Counted from the first letter of the stretch, positions 1-6,282 are shown. The stretch: 7,454 nt of DNA from Syntrophomonadaceae bacterium (GCA_012798055.1 JAAZOA010000328.1:1-7454); one strand, 5' to 3'. The notes: a model not told the origin generated them from the letters alone. A program made the numbers and translations.

Positions 1-209
1 AACTTGTCGATGCCAGTGAGGAGGAGTTCGAGATTCTCTGTCCAGCTCCATGCCCGATACAGAAAATCCGCAACCGTTTCCGCTATCAGTTGCTGATAAA
101 ATGCCGGAGTAAGGAGCTATTGCAGAGCATCGCTGTGCATATTCTCAGCCAGGCGCTGCCTAAACATGTTAAAATGGACCTAGACCTGAACCCAATCACA
201 ACCATTTAA
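1..209 (+). CDS. priA: Primosomal protein N' (PriA helicase), C-terminal fragment
   Basis: This is the last 68 codons of a gene that starts upstream of the window; the reading frame enters at position 3 and ends at TAA 207-209. PriA is the DNA helicase that recognises stalled replication forks and reloads the replisome. The fragment matches the family's C-terminal end: a Pro-Ala-Pro segment (CPAPCPIQKIRNRFRYQLL, residues 13-31 of the fragment) corresponding to the usual GPAPAPIxRIRGRYRWQLL, and a closing segment VKMDLDLNPITTI like the family's ending VRVSIDVDPxSML. The helicase motifs and zinc-binding cysteines lie outside the window. An odd detail is the cysteines at fragment residues 13, 17 and 34, where Gly, Ala and non-Cys residues are more usual. 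Its stop overlaps the ribosome-binding site of def, and priA-def-fmt is a common Firmicutes order, which supports the call. Identification rests on a short tail plus context. Confidence 0.85.
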   Translation, partial: LVDASEEEFEILCPAPCPIQKIRNRFRYQLLIKCRSKELLQSIAVHILSQALPKHVKMDLDLNPITTI

Positions 210-220
210 GGAGGTCTTTA

Positions 221-679
221 ATGGCGGTCTACAAGATACTGACAGAACCGGATCCGGTTTTACGCGCCAAAGCGTTACCGGTTAGGAATATCAATTCCGG
301 GGTGCTCAGACTACTGGAAAATATGCGTGATACCATGTATGCAGCCGAAGGTGTCGGTCTGGCGGCCCCCCAAATCGGGGTATCGAAGCGAATCATCATC
401 GTTGATCCGGGTGAAAATTGTATTGTCCTGATTAATCCTGAAATCATCCGCCTGGAAGGCGAATATGGCGGGTCGGAAGGTTGCCTGAGCGTACCCGGTA
501 AAGTAGGTTGGCTAAACCGCGCCCAGAAAATATTGGTGCGGGCCCAAAATCCCCTCGGTGAAAACATAGAGATGGAAGCCGCCAGTTATTTGGCCCGTAT
601 AATTCAGCATGAGATAGATCACCTTGACGGGATTCTATTCCCCGACAAAGCACTTAAGATCCGGAGTGATGACAAATAG
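221..679 (+). CDS. def: Peptide deformylase
   Basis: Def is a cytoplasmic metallohydrolase that removes the N-formyl group from nascent proteins. The 152-residue product has the normal bacterial length and all three family motifs: motif 1 GVGLAAPQIG at residues 44-53, motif 2 EGCLS at 86-90 with metal ligand Cys88, and motif 3 QHEIDHLDG at 129-137, where His130 and His134 are the other two metal ligands and Glu131 is the catalytic acid/base. The metal is normally Fe2+ in this family; the sequence alone does not settle that. Start ATG 221 follows a strong AAGGAGG (208-214) that overlaps the priA stop. The next gene, fmt, makes the formyl group that Def later removes; the two are 17 bases apart and almost certainly co-transcribed. 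Nothing is truncated or missing. Confidence 0.98.
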   Translation: MAVYKILTEPDPVLRAKALPVRNINSGVLRLLENMRDTMYAAEGVGLAAPQIGVSKRIIIVDPGENCIVLINPEIIRLEGEYGGSEGCLSVPGKVGWLNRAQKILVRAQNPLGENIEMEAASYLARIIQHEIDHLDGILFPDKALKIRSDDK

Positions 680-696
680 GTGAGGAGGGACAATTT

Positions 697-1626
697 GTGA
701 AAGTTGTCTTTATGGGCACTTCCGAGTTTGCCGTACCTTCATTGACCAAAATCATCGAGGCCGGTTATCCCGTGATCGGAGTGGTTACGCAACCCGACCG
801 TCCCAGCGGTCGAGGAAAAAAGCTCAAACCATCTCCGGTCAAGGAAACTGCAACCGGACTAGGGCTTGAGGTATTTCAGCCTCAGCGTATCAGGGATGAA
901 GACGCTATCGAGGTGATTCGCAATTGGGGGGCGGACTTGATCGTGGTGGTTGCATTCGGCCAGATCCTGCCGCCGGAGATTCTTGATTTGCCCCGGCTGG
1001 GATGCATCAATCTGCATGCCTCGCTGCTGCCCCATTATCGAGGTGCAGCGCCCATCCAGCGTGCTATCATGGCCGGAGACAAGGTTACCGGTGTTACGAC
1101 CATGTTCATGGATGCCGGATTGGATACCGGAGATATTATTCTGCAGAAGCCCGTGGAAATCGATGAAGATATGGATTGCGGCCAGATTTCGGACTTGCTG
1201 GCCCAGGTGGGCGCGGAAATCTTGATCGACACTATGGCCGTAATTGCCAGCGGGTCGACTCCGCGCCGCAAACAGGATAATCACCGCAGCAATTATGCGC
1301 CCATGCTCACCAGGGCGGATGAGAAGATAGACTGGAACCGTGATGCTGTCGCCATCCGCAACCAGATCCGTGCCTTGAGTCCTCATCCTGCTGCTTATAC
1401 TGGTCTGGGGGAGCATCAGTTCAAGATCTATAAAAGTCGTGTAGTTGACCGGGATGCTGTGGGTACGCCGGGGCAAGTGGCGGCCATAACCCCGGAGGGA
1501 TTCCAGGTTCAGACATTAAAAGGCATCCTGGAAATATTGGAGGTCCAGAGGCCTGGCAAAAAGAGAATTTCCAGCCATGAATTCCTGCAAGGTTTCAGGA
1601 TATTGCCTGGAGATATGCTAGGCTAG
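697..1626 (+). CDS. fmt: Methionyl-tRNA formyltransferase
   Basis: Fmt transfers a formyl group from 10-formyltetrahydrofolate to Met-tRNA of the initiator, marking it for translation initiation. The 309-residue length is typical. The N-terminal Rossmann-type catalytic domain (about 1-190) starts MKVVFMGTSEFAVPSL and carries the family loop RPSGRGKKLKPSPVK (35-49), which in characterised Fmt contacts the tRNA acceptor stem. The catalytic triad is visible as Asn105 and His107 in NLHASLLPHYRGAAPIQ and Asp143 in GLDTGD. The C-terminal tRNA-binding beta-barrel spans about 205-305. The start is GTG at 697, preceded by GAGGAGG (683-689) at a normal distance; no ATG fits as well. It sits 17 bases after def and 13 bases before the DUF116 gene. 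All key residues are intact. Confidence 0.98.
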   Translation: MKVVFMGTSEFAVPSLTKIIEAGYPVIGVVTQPDRPSGRGKKLKPSPVKETATGLGLEVFQPQRIRDEDAIEVIRNWGADLIVVVAFGQILPPEILDLPRLGCINLHASLLPHYRGAAPIQRAIMAGDKVTGVTTMFMDAGLDTGDIILQKPVEIDEDMDCGQISDLLAQVGAEILIDTMAVIASGSTPRRKQDNHRSNYAPMLTRADEKIDWNRDAVAIRNQIRALSPHPAAYTGLGEHQFKIYKSRVVDRDAVGTPGQVAAITPEGFQVQTLKGILEILEVQRPGKKRISSHEFLQGFRILPGDMLG

Positions 1627-1639
1627 GGGGATAATCGAC

Positions 1640-2392
1640 ATGGAAGCGAAAAAACGCCTTTATATAGGATTGCTGGTAGGAAGCATGTTCCTGGCAGCCT
1701 TGCTGACCGCCGCAGGTTGGTATCTGGCTTTGAACCGAGAATTCATCTTGAGCCGGATACTCCTCATCGTAATAATTGCCGTGCTGGTTGCCTTCTTCAT
1801 TCTAATGGGCATCGGCATCGTTGCCCTGGTCATCATGCTGGTCAGGTCCAAGACTATACCGTCCCTGGACAGTATCACCAGGATCGCCAATGAAGTCATG
1901 TTCCCCATAGCCTTGGGAACGGGGAGGATAATCGGCATCAGCAAAGAGAAAATCCTGCGCTCGTATATTGAAGTCAACAACAATCTGGTAAAATCCAAGA
2001 AGTTGTCATTGGAAGGCAGACAGGTGCTGATCCTGTTACCCCATTGCCTGCAGGATTCCGATTGTCCCCACAAGATAACCATGGATATAACCAATTGCCA
2101 GCAATGTGGCAGGTGTTCCATAGCTGAGATCATAGCTCTGGGGGAGAAATATCATACCCTGATAAAAGTGGCTACTGGCGGTACCCTGGCCCGCAAGTTC
2201 ATTGAAGAGAGCAGGCCGCGGGGAGTCGTGGCAGTAGCCTGCGAACGGGACCTATCCATGGGGATCCATGATTCCAGTGCCTTGCCGGTCATAGGTGTGC
2301 TGAACTGCAGGCCCAATGGGCCTTGCATAAACACCTACGTTGATCTGGCCAAAATCGAACAAGCCATTCTAACCATATGTAAAGGAGGATGA
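1640..2392 (+). CDS. DUF116 family membrane protein, cysteine-rich, function unknown
   Basis: The 250-residue product resembles the DUF116 family (PF01976), which has no established function. Two hydrophobic membrane segments are visible, at about residues 8-30 and 38-68, followed by a soluble domain that is probably cytoplasmic. The soluble domain has nine cysteines: Cys136 in LLPHCLQ, Cys142 in DCPHK, a CxxCxxC cluster at 153/156/159 (NCQQCGRCS), Cys201 in ACERD, Cys223 and Cys229 in NCRPNGPC, and Cys247 near the end. The first eight look positioned as conserved ligands and suggest a metal or iron-sulfur centre; that is inference. A Gly-rich TGGTLARKF stretch (179-187) and alternating hydrophobic strands suggest an alpha/beta fold. 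The ATG at 1640 follows GGGGGA (1626-1631), which overlaps the fmt stop. The gene's last codons (Lys-Gly-Gly-stop) contain the ribosome-binding site of the next gene, so the two are likely translationally coupled. Family call is by recalled motif pattern. Confidence 0.85.
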   Translation: MEAKKRLYIGLLVGSMFLAALLTAAGWYLALNREFILSRILLIVIIAVLVAFFILMGIGIVALVIMLVRSKTIPSLDSITRIANEVMFPIALGTGRIIGISKEKILRSYIEVNNNLVKSKKLSLEGRQVLILLPHCLQDSDCPHKITMDITNCQQCGRCSIAEIIALGEKYHTLIKVATGGTLARKFIEESRPRGVVAVACERDLSMGIHDSSALPVIGVLNCRPNGPCINTYVDLAKIEQAILTICKGG

Positions 2393-2396
2393 ATGA

Positions 2397-3074
2397 ATGG
2401 GATATCTGTTTTTTATTTTGCCGGCTCTGCTCATATCCATGTACGCCCAATACAAAGTCAAATCGACCTTCACCAAGTATTCGCAGGTCAGATCTGCCTA
2501 TGGCCGAACCGGAGCAGACGTAGCTGCCAATCTGCTGCGACTGAATGGGCTTGGTAACAAAGTGGGAATTGAACCTATCCGCGGAGAACTGACCGACAAC
2601 TATGATCCGCGCAGCCAGGTGTTGCACCTGTCCGAATCGGTTTACGGCAACAACTCGATTGCTGCAATCGGGGTGGCAGCCCATGAAGTCGGACATGCTA
2701 TCCAGCACAACCAGCAATATGCTCCTATGCAGTTGCGTCATGCCATCGTGCCCGTAGCCAATTTCGCATCGGCCGCATCCTTTCCCATACTATTGGTGGG
2801 GATGCTGATCAACAGCCTCAATCTTATCCTGTTTGGAGTAATCCTGTTTTCGGCAGTAGTCCTCTTTCATGTGGTGACCCTGCCCGTGGAGTTCAACGCC
2901 TCCAATCGCGCTGTCCTGCAGTTGAGCCAGGCCGGCCTGATTAGTAACGAGGAAGTACCACTGGTTAAAAAAGTGCTGGGGGCTGCAGCCATGACTTACC
3001 TGGCGGCAACCCTTATGGCAATAGCCAATTTGCTCTATTATGTCATGATATTTATGGGTGGAAGGGATGAGTAA
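2397..3074 (+). CDS. Membrane zinc metallopeptidase, YugP-like (Zn_peptidase_2 family)
   Basis: This 225-residue protein matches the YugP-like family (PF04298) in length and layout. It has an N-terminal hydrophobic segment (about 2-17), a soluble part containing the zinc site, then further membrane segments (about 115-138, 141-163 and 195-219). The zinc-binding HExxH is AAHEVGHAIQH, with ligands His96 and His100 and catalytic Glu97. Glu165 in PVEFNASNRA is the probable third ligand, as in M48-like gluzincins. Members are annotated as membrane metallopeptidases; substrates are not established to my knowledge. Start ATG 2397 is forced, since the preceding in-frame codon at 2394 is a stop, and AAGGAGG (2382-2388) lies 8 bases upstream. 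The 3' end overlaps the start of rsmB. Its place between DUF116 and rsmB in a translation operon gives no obvious clue to its target. I leave the symbol empty because yugP is a Bacillus locus name rather than a functional one. Confidence 0.92.
   Translation: MGYLFFILPALLISMYAQYKVKSTFTKYSQVRSAYGRTGADVAANLLRLNGLGNKVGIEPIRGELTDNYDPRSQVLHLSESVYGNNSIAAIGVAAHEVGHAIQHNQQYAPMQLRHAIVPVANFASAASFPILLVGMLINSLNLILFGVILFSAVVLFHVVTLPVEFNASNRAVLQLSQAGLISNEEVPLVKKVLGAAAMTYLAATLMAIANLLYYVMIFMGGRDE
3056..3061 (+). promoter_or_regulatory. Weak ribosome-binding site deciding the rsmB start
   Basis: GGGTGG, within the last codons of the metallopeptidase gene, lies 5 bases before ATG 3067. It overlaps the alternative GTG at 3058, which has no purine-rich site upstream, so it favours ATG 3067. 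The match to the anti-SD is imperfect, consistent with translational coupling across the 8-base overlap. Confidence 0.5.
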
Positions 3075-4464
3075 ATCGTCCGCACGGGTAAAAAACGAAG
3101 CTCGCCACATCGCTCTGCTGATCGTATACGATGTAGTGGAAAGGGGTGCCTACGCCAACCTGAGCCTTGATAAGCATATGGCGAGGTCAAAGCTCACAGT
3201 CGAAGACCGGCACCTGGTAACCGAGATCGTTAATGGAACCATAAGGATGCTTAAGCACCTGGATTGGGTGCTTAATGCGTTTCTGCCCAAGCTGGTGGCG
3301 GAACAAAATCCTTGGTTGCGCAGTATTTTGCGTATATCTGTTTATCAGATGCTGTTCATGGAGCGCGTACCGGATTATGCAGTGGTTGACAGTGCAGTGG
3401 ATTTAGCCAATGCCAGGCTTGGCAGCAAGTTGGGCGGCGTTGTCAATGGAGTCCTGCGCAGCCTGGCGCGCAATCGGGAAAAGATAGTCTATCCGGACGA
3501 AAGGGAGGGCAAAGCCTTCCTTTCGGTCTACTATTCACAGCCTGCATGGCTGGTGGAGATGTGGCTCAGTGACTATGGCCCGGAAGCGACCCGCGATATG
3601 CTCGCCTACCTAAACCAGTCCCCCCGGGTCACCCTGCGCAACAATCAGTTGACTGGCAGTCGGGACGAACTGCAAGCCCAGTTGAGGGGGGAAGGGGTGA
3701 GTACTGATTTAAGTCCTCAAACTCCTTGGAGCTTGGTAGTCACTGGTATGGATGCCAGCCTGGGCAGCTTGCAGTCATATCGTGAAGGGCGTTTTTATGT
3801 GCAGAACGAAGGTTCCATGCTGGCAGTCGCCATCCTGGATCCCCATCCCGGCGAACATCTCATAGACCTGTGCTCAGGGGTAGGAGGCAAAGCCACTTTT
3901 ATGGCGGAGATGATGCATGACCAGGGCCGGGTGGATGCCATTGAACTGTATCCCCACAAGGTTTCGTTACTAAAAGATAATTGCAGCCGGCTTAGGATAT
4001 CCTCCGTGACTGCACATCAAAGGGATATCCTGCAGTTGTCGCCGGGCGATTTCATGGGCTCCGGGGTCTTGCTCGACGCACCTTGCTCAGGGCTGGGGGT
4101 CTTGAACAGGAGGGCGGACATGCGGTGGCGGAGAACGAGGGAAGAGATCCAGGATCTGAGCAGGCTGCAGGCAGGACTGCTGCAGGTCGCCTCTGACATG
4201 GTGCAACCAGGAGGCAGGCTTGTCTATACCACATGTACAGTTGACCACCTGGAGAATCAAGCGGTAATTAAGAGTTTCCTGGGGTTGAACGGTGATTTTT
4301 GCCTGGAGGATTTCAGTTCTCAACTGGAATTTTTCCCCCTGGACGAAGGGGACCGTTATCAGGCCGGTCAGGGCATGCTCTGCCTGTTGCCCGGAAAATA
4401 CCAGACTGATGGGATGTTTTTTGCTCGGATGAGGAGGAGCGGATATATTCAAGATGGAAACTAA
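3067..4464 (+). CDS. rsmB: 16S rRNA (cytosine-967-C5)-methyltransferase RsmB
   Basis: RsmB uses S-adenosylmethionine to methylate C5 of C967 in 16S rRNA. The 465-residue product has an N-terminal NusB-like RNA-binding domain (about 10-137, including ARHIALLIVYDVVERGAYAN) and a C-terminal Rossmann methyltransferase domain (about 245-460). SAM motif I is LIDLCSGVGGKAT at 265-277. Motif IV is DAPCSG with Cys340, and motif VI is YTTCT with Cys390; in RNA m5C methyltransferases the motif VI cysteine is the nucleophile and the motif IV cysteine helps release product. RADMRWRR (349-356) is also typical. Motif I differs from the usual AAPGGK by reading SGVGGK. I chose ATG 3067 because GGGTGG (3056-3061) sits upstream at a usable distance; a GTG at 3058 would add three residues but lacks a ribosome-binding site. 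The gene overlaps the peptidase gene by 8 bases and rlmN by 11. Confidence 0.96.
   Translation: MSKSSARVKNEARHIALLIVYDVVERGAYANLSLDKHMARSKLTVEDRHLVTEIVNGTIRMLKHLDWVLNAFLPKLVAEQNPWLRSILRISVYQMLFMERVPDYAVVDSAVDLANARLGSKLGGVVNGVLRSLARNREKIVYPDEREGKAFLSVYYSQPAWLVEMWLSDYGPEATRDMLAYLNQSPRVTLRNNQLTGSRDELQAQLRGEGVSTDLSPQTPWSLVVTGMDASLGSLQSYREGRFYVQNEGSMLAVAILDPHPGEHLIDLCSGVGGKATFMAEMMHDQGRVDAIELYPHKVSLLKDNCSRLRISSVTAHQRDILQLSPGDFMGSGVLLDAPCSGLGVLNRRADMRWRRTREEIQDLSRLQAGLLQVASDMVQPGGRLVYTTCTVDHLENQAVIKSFLGLNGDFCLEDFSSQLEFFPLDEGDRYQAGQGMLCLLPGKYQTDGMFFARMRRSGYIQDGN
3251..3275. repeat. Inverted repeat with perfect 9-base arms inside rsmB
   Basis: Arms TTAAGCACC (3251-3259) and GGTGCTTAA (3267-3275) are exact reverse complements around a 7-base loop. 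The repeat lies in codons for RsmB residues 62-70 of the NusB-like domain. No T-run follows on either strand, so it is not an intrinsic terminator. A functional RNA hairpin is possible but unproven. Confidence 0.5.
3498..3525. repeat. Inverted repeat (11-base arms, one G-U pair) inside rsmB
   Basis: Arm CGAAAGGGAGG (3498-3508) pairs with CCTTCCTTTCG (3515-3525) over 11 positions, ten Watson-Crick and one G-U (3505 with 3518), around the loop GCAAAG. It lies in codons 144-153, in the linker between the NusB-like and methyltransferase domains. The 5' arm holds an SD-like AGGGAGG. No T-run follows on either strand, which argues against a terminator. Confidence 0.5.
4432..4437 (+). promoter_or_regulatory. 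Distant ribosome-binding site of rlmN inside rsmB
   Basis: AGGAGG, followed by AGCGGA, lies within the last codons of rsmB (encoding part of its Arg-rich tail) and 16 bases before the rlmN ATG. Usual spacing is about 5-9 bases. With an 11-base gene overlap, translation of rlmN probably relies on ribosomes finishing rsmB. The SD-like sequence is seen; the coupling is inferred. Confidence 0.55.
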
Positions 4465-5536
4465 GCATAAGATAGAGCTGCTGGGAATGGATATCCAAGC
4501 CCTGGAAAAATATCTGCTGTCTCTTGGCGAACCTAAATTCAGAGCCAGCCAAATCTATACCTGGATATACCGCAAACAGGTCAGTTCCTTTTATGAGATG
4601 AGTGATATTCCCAAGGAATTGCGGGCCAGACTGGATGAGTCGGCTCAGATATCCATCCCCAGGGTGTTGAAACAGCGGGTTTCCCAGGACGGGACCAGAA
4701 AATTCCTGATGGAGATGAACGACAAGAAAAAGGTTGAAACAGTGGTTATCCCTCAAAGCAGGGATAAGCATACCCGCTACTCCCTTTGCATCTCTACCCA
4801 GGTGGGCTGCCCGGTGGGGTGTGCATTTTGTGCCACAGGCCAGTCCGGTTTTCAAAGAAACCTGGCTGCGTATGAAATGGTTGGGCAGGTACTGGGTTCC
4901 CGGCGGGAATTGGCGAAACGCTTGAAAACGCCGGATGAAACTTTGATAACCAATATAGTATATATGGGTATGGGTGAACCCATGCTGAATTATGAAGCCA
5001 TGGTGGAGTCGATCCGAATCCTTAACGACCACCGGGGGATCAACATCGGGCAGAGGCATATCACTGTTTCCACTGCGGGAGATGTAAAAGGGATCGAAAG
5101 ACTGGCCGGGGAGGACTTGCAGGTTACTCTGGCCATTTCCCTCCATGCCAGTAACGACGAGTTGCGCAGCCAGTTGATACCTTTGAATCGAAAATACCCC
5201 CTGCACGAATTGATGCAGGCGGTCAAATATTATGTGGATCAGACCCATCGGCGGGTGACATTCGAGTATATAATGCTGGATGATGTCAATATCGCTTTAG
5301 AGGACGCACAAGCCCTGATCAAATTAGTAAAACCAGTGCTGGCGAACGTTAACCTGATTCCTTATAATGAAGTAAGCGGTCTGGAGTTCAGGAAACCTTC
5401 ATCGTCCGCGGTCAGCCGATTCTTCGGCTGGTTGAAGGAAGGCGGGCTGGAGGTAACTCTCAGGGAAGAAAGAGGCGCCGATATTGAGGCGGCGTGTGGT
5501 CAGCTCAGCGCGCGCCGGGACCGTAAAGTAAGATAA
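4454..5536 (+). CDS. rlmN: Dual-specificity 23S rRNA/tRNA adenine-C2 methyltransferase RlmN (radical SAM)
   Basis: RlmN is a radical-SAM enzyme that makes 2-methyladenosine at A2503 of 23S rRNA and A37 of some tRNAs. The 360-residue product has normal length. The N-terminal accessory domain (ELLGMDIQALEKYLLSLGEPKFRASQI) is followed by VETVVIP (94-100) and the radical-SAM CxxxCxxC: Cys119, Cys123 and Cys126 in GCPVGCAFCATGQ bind the 4Fe-4S cluster. GMGEPMLNY (172-180) is the SAM-contacting motif. Cys112 (LCIS) and Cys348 (AACGQL) correspond to the two mechanistic cysteines of the E. coli enzyme (C118 and C355), the latter carrying the transferred methyl. The RlmN-type signature and the full housekeeping context argue against the resistance paralogue Cfr. 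The ATG at 4454 lies inside the end of rsmB; the only good AGGAGG (4432-4437) is 16 bases away, unusually far, but no alternative start fits the family's N-terminus better. Stp follows after 22 bases. Confidence 0.97.
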   Translation: METKHKIELLGMDIQALEKYLLSLGEPKFRASQIYTWIYRKQVSSFYEMSDIPKELRARLDESAQISIPRVLKQRVSQDGTRKFLMEMNDKKKVETVVIPQSRDKHTRYSLCISTQVGCPVGCAFCATGQSGFQRNLAAYEMVGQVLGSRRELAKRLKTPDETLITNIVYMGMGEPMLNYEAMVESIRILNDHRGINIGQRHITVSTAGDVKGIERLAGEDLQVTLAISLHASNDELRSQLIPLNRKYPLHELMQAVKYYVDQTHRRVTFEYIMLDDVNIALEDAQALIKLVKPVLANVNLIPYNEVSGLEFRKPSSSAVSRFFGWLKEGGLEVTLREERGADIEAACGQLSARRDRKVR

Positions 5537-5548
5537 TGTTGAATGCTT

Positions 5549-5554
5549 GAGGTG
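5549..5554 (+). promoter_or_regulatory. Ribosome-binding site of stp
   Basis: GAGGTG sits 4 bases before ATG 5559. It overlaps the alternative TTG at 5547, which makes that upstream start unlikely. Confidence 0.6.
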
Positions 5555-5558
5555 TGTT

Positions 5559-6266
5559 ATGAAAGTAGCAGCGATTACCGACTTGGGGCTGCATAGAAAA
5601 AGAAATGAAGACCGATACTGGATCGATATGGAGCGCGGGATTTTTATAGTATGTGACGGCATGGGCGGGCACCGGGGCGGTGATGTGGCTGCTAAATTGA
5701 CCATAGAGACAGTGCAGCGAAACCTGGTGTTCACGGACTATGAAAAACTAATTCCTGTACTGCTGGCTTCCATCGAAAAAGCCAACCAGGTCGTTTACGA
5801 AAAAGGCCGCTCTGATCCGGAATTATTCGAGATGGGGACCACGATAACGGCAGCAGTGATACAGGACAACCGCTTGACGGTAGCCCATGTAGGGGACAGC
5901 AGTCTTTTCCGATTCCATCAGGGGCAGCTCAGCAAAATTACCCGGGATCACACCCTGGCCGAGAAGCTGCGCCAGGAAGGACTGGTCAAAGCCAATGATG
6001 TAGCGGTCAGCCAGTACAAACATGTTCTGACCAGGGCAGTTGGAGTTGATCCGCAAGTCGATATAGATTTGATTCAAATGGAAGTACTTGGCGGAGATTG
6101 GATATTGCTGTGCACTGATGGCCTGACAGATATGATCACTGAAAAAGAAATCGCCCAAGAGATGAGTACTGACCCTGAGCCCCAGGATCTGGCCCGCAGA
6201 CTGGTTGACCAGGCTTTGCATAAGGGCGGGTTTGACAATATAACCCTTGTTCTCATTAGCATCTGA
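5559..6266 (+). CDS. stp: PP2C-family Ser/Thr protein phosphatase (Stp/PrpC)
   Basis: This 235-residue cytoplasmic phosphatase removes phosphate from Ser/Thr residues phosphorylated by the kinase encoded next to it, including the kinase itself. The Mn2+/Mg2+-dependent PP2C motifs appear in order: RKRNEDRY (13-20, metal ligand Asp18), CDGMGGH (32-38, Asp33 and Gly34), GTT (93-95), HVGDSSLFR (110-118, Asp113), LTRAVG (157-162), CTDGLTD (185-191, Asp187) and DNITLVL (226-232, Asp226). No membrane segment or extra domain is present, as in other bacterial Stp/PrpC proteins. I chose ATG 5559, with GAGGTG (5549-5554) just upstream; a TTG at 5547 would add four residues and has no ribosome-binding site. 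The family N-terminus (MKxAxxTDxGxxRxxNED) fits ATG 5559. Stp-PknB adjacency, 16 bases apart, is conserved in Firmicutes and confirms the role. Confidence 0.96.
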   Translation: MKVAAITDLGLHRKRNEDRYWIDMERGIFIVCDGMGGHRGGDVAAKLTIETVQRNLVFTDYEKLIPVLLASIEKANQVVYEKGRSDPELFEMGTTITAAVIQDNRLTVAHVGDSSLFRFHQGQLSKITRDHTLAEKLRQEGLVKANDVAVSQYKHVLTRAVGVDPQVDIDLIQMEVLGGDWILLCTDGLTDMITEKEIAQEMSTDPEPQDLARRLVDQALHKGGFDNITLVLISI

Positions 6267-6268
6267 TT

Positions 6269-6274
6269 AGGAGG
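6269..6274 (+). promoter_or_regulatory. Ribosome-binding site fixing the TTG start of pknB
   Basis: A full AGGAGG lies 8 bases before TTG 6283, just after the stp stop. No ATG or GTG in the right frame lies between it and the kinase glycine loop, so this site decides the non-ATG start. Confidence 0.85.
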
Positions 6275-6282
6275 TACGGAAT

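Noticed and set aside
859..1476. Open frame of 205 codons on the - strand opposite fmt
   Set aside because: No motif was recognised and it is wholly contained in fmt, whose catalytic residues are all intact on the + strand.
2656..2670. Odd palindrome CGATTGC-T-GCAATCG in the metallopeptidase gene, considered as an operator
   Set aside because: It is in the middle of coding sequence just before the HExxH codons, has no promoter nearby, and one such palindrome is plausible by chance.
2289..2741. Open frame of 150 codons on the - strand across the DUF116/peptidase junction
   Set aside because: No recognisable protein features, and it covers the HExxH-coding region and a well-formed ribosome-binding site of the + strand genes.
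3994..4031. Two copies of the palindrome GGATATCC about 28 bases apart in rsmB
   Set aside because: Palindromes of 8-10 bases are frequent by chance, both copies are coding, and similar GGATATCC occurs elsewhere (near 4490).
4313..5248. Long open frame of 311 codons on the - strand across rsmB and rlmN
   Set aside because: It lies opposite two confidently identified genes, its translation shows no recognisable domain or motif, and no operon logic supports it. It is a shadow of the codon pattern on the + strand.
5413..5430. Hairpin CAGCCGA-TTCT-TCGGCTG near the end of rlmN, considered as a terminator
   Set aside because: The 7-base stem lies over 100 bases before the rlmN stop and is not followed by a T-run. 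Stems this short are expected by chance in a window of this size.
4454..5536. Possibility that the radical-SAM methyltransferase is the antibiotic-resistance enzyme Cfr
   Set aside because: The gene sits in a conserved housekeeping operon next to rsmB and stp, and its sequence follows the RlmN pattern throughout, with no sign of mobile DNA nearby.
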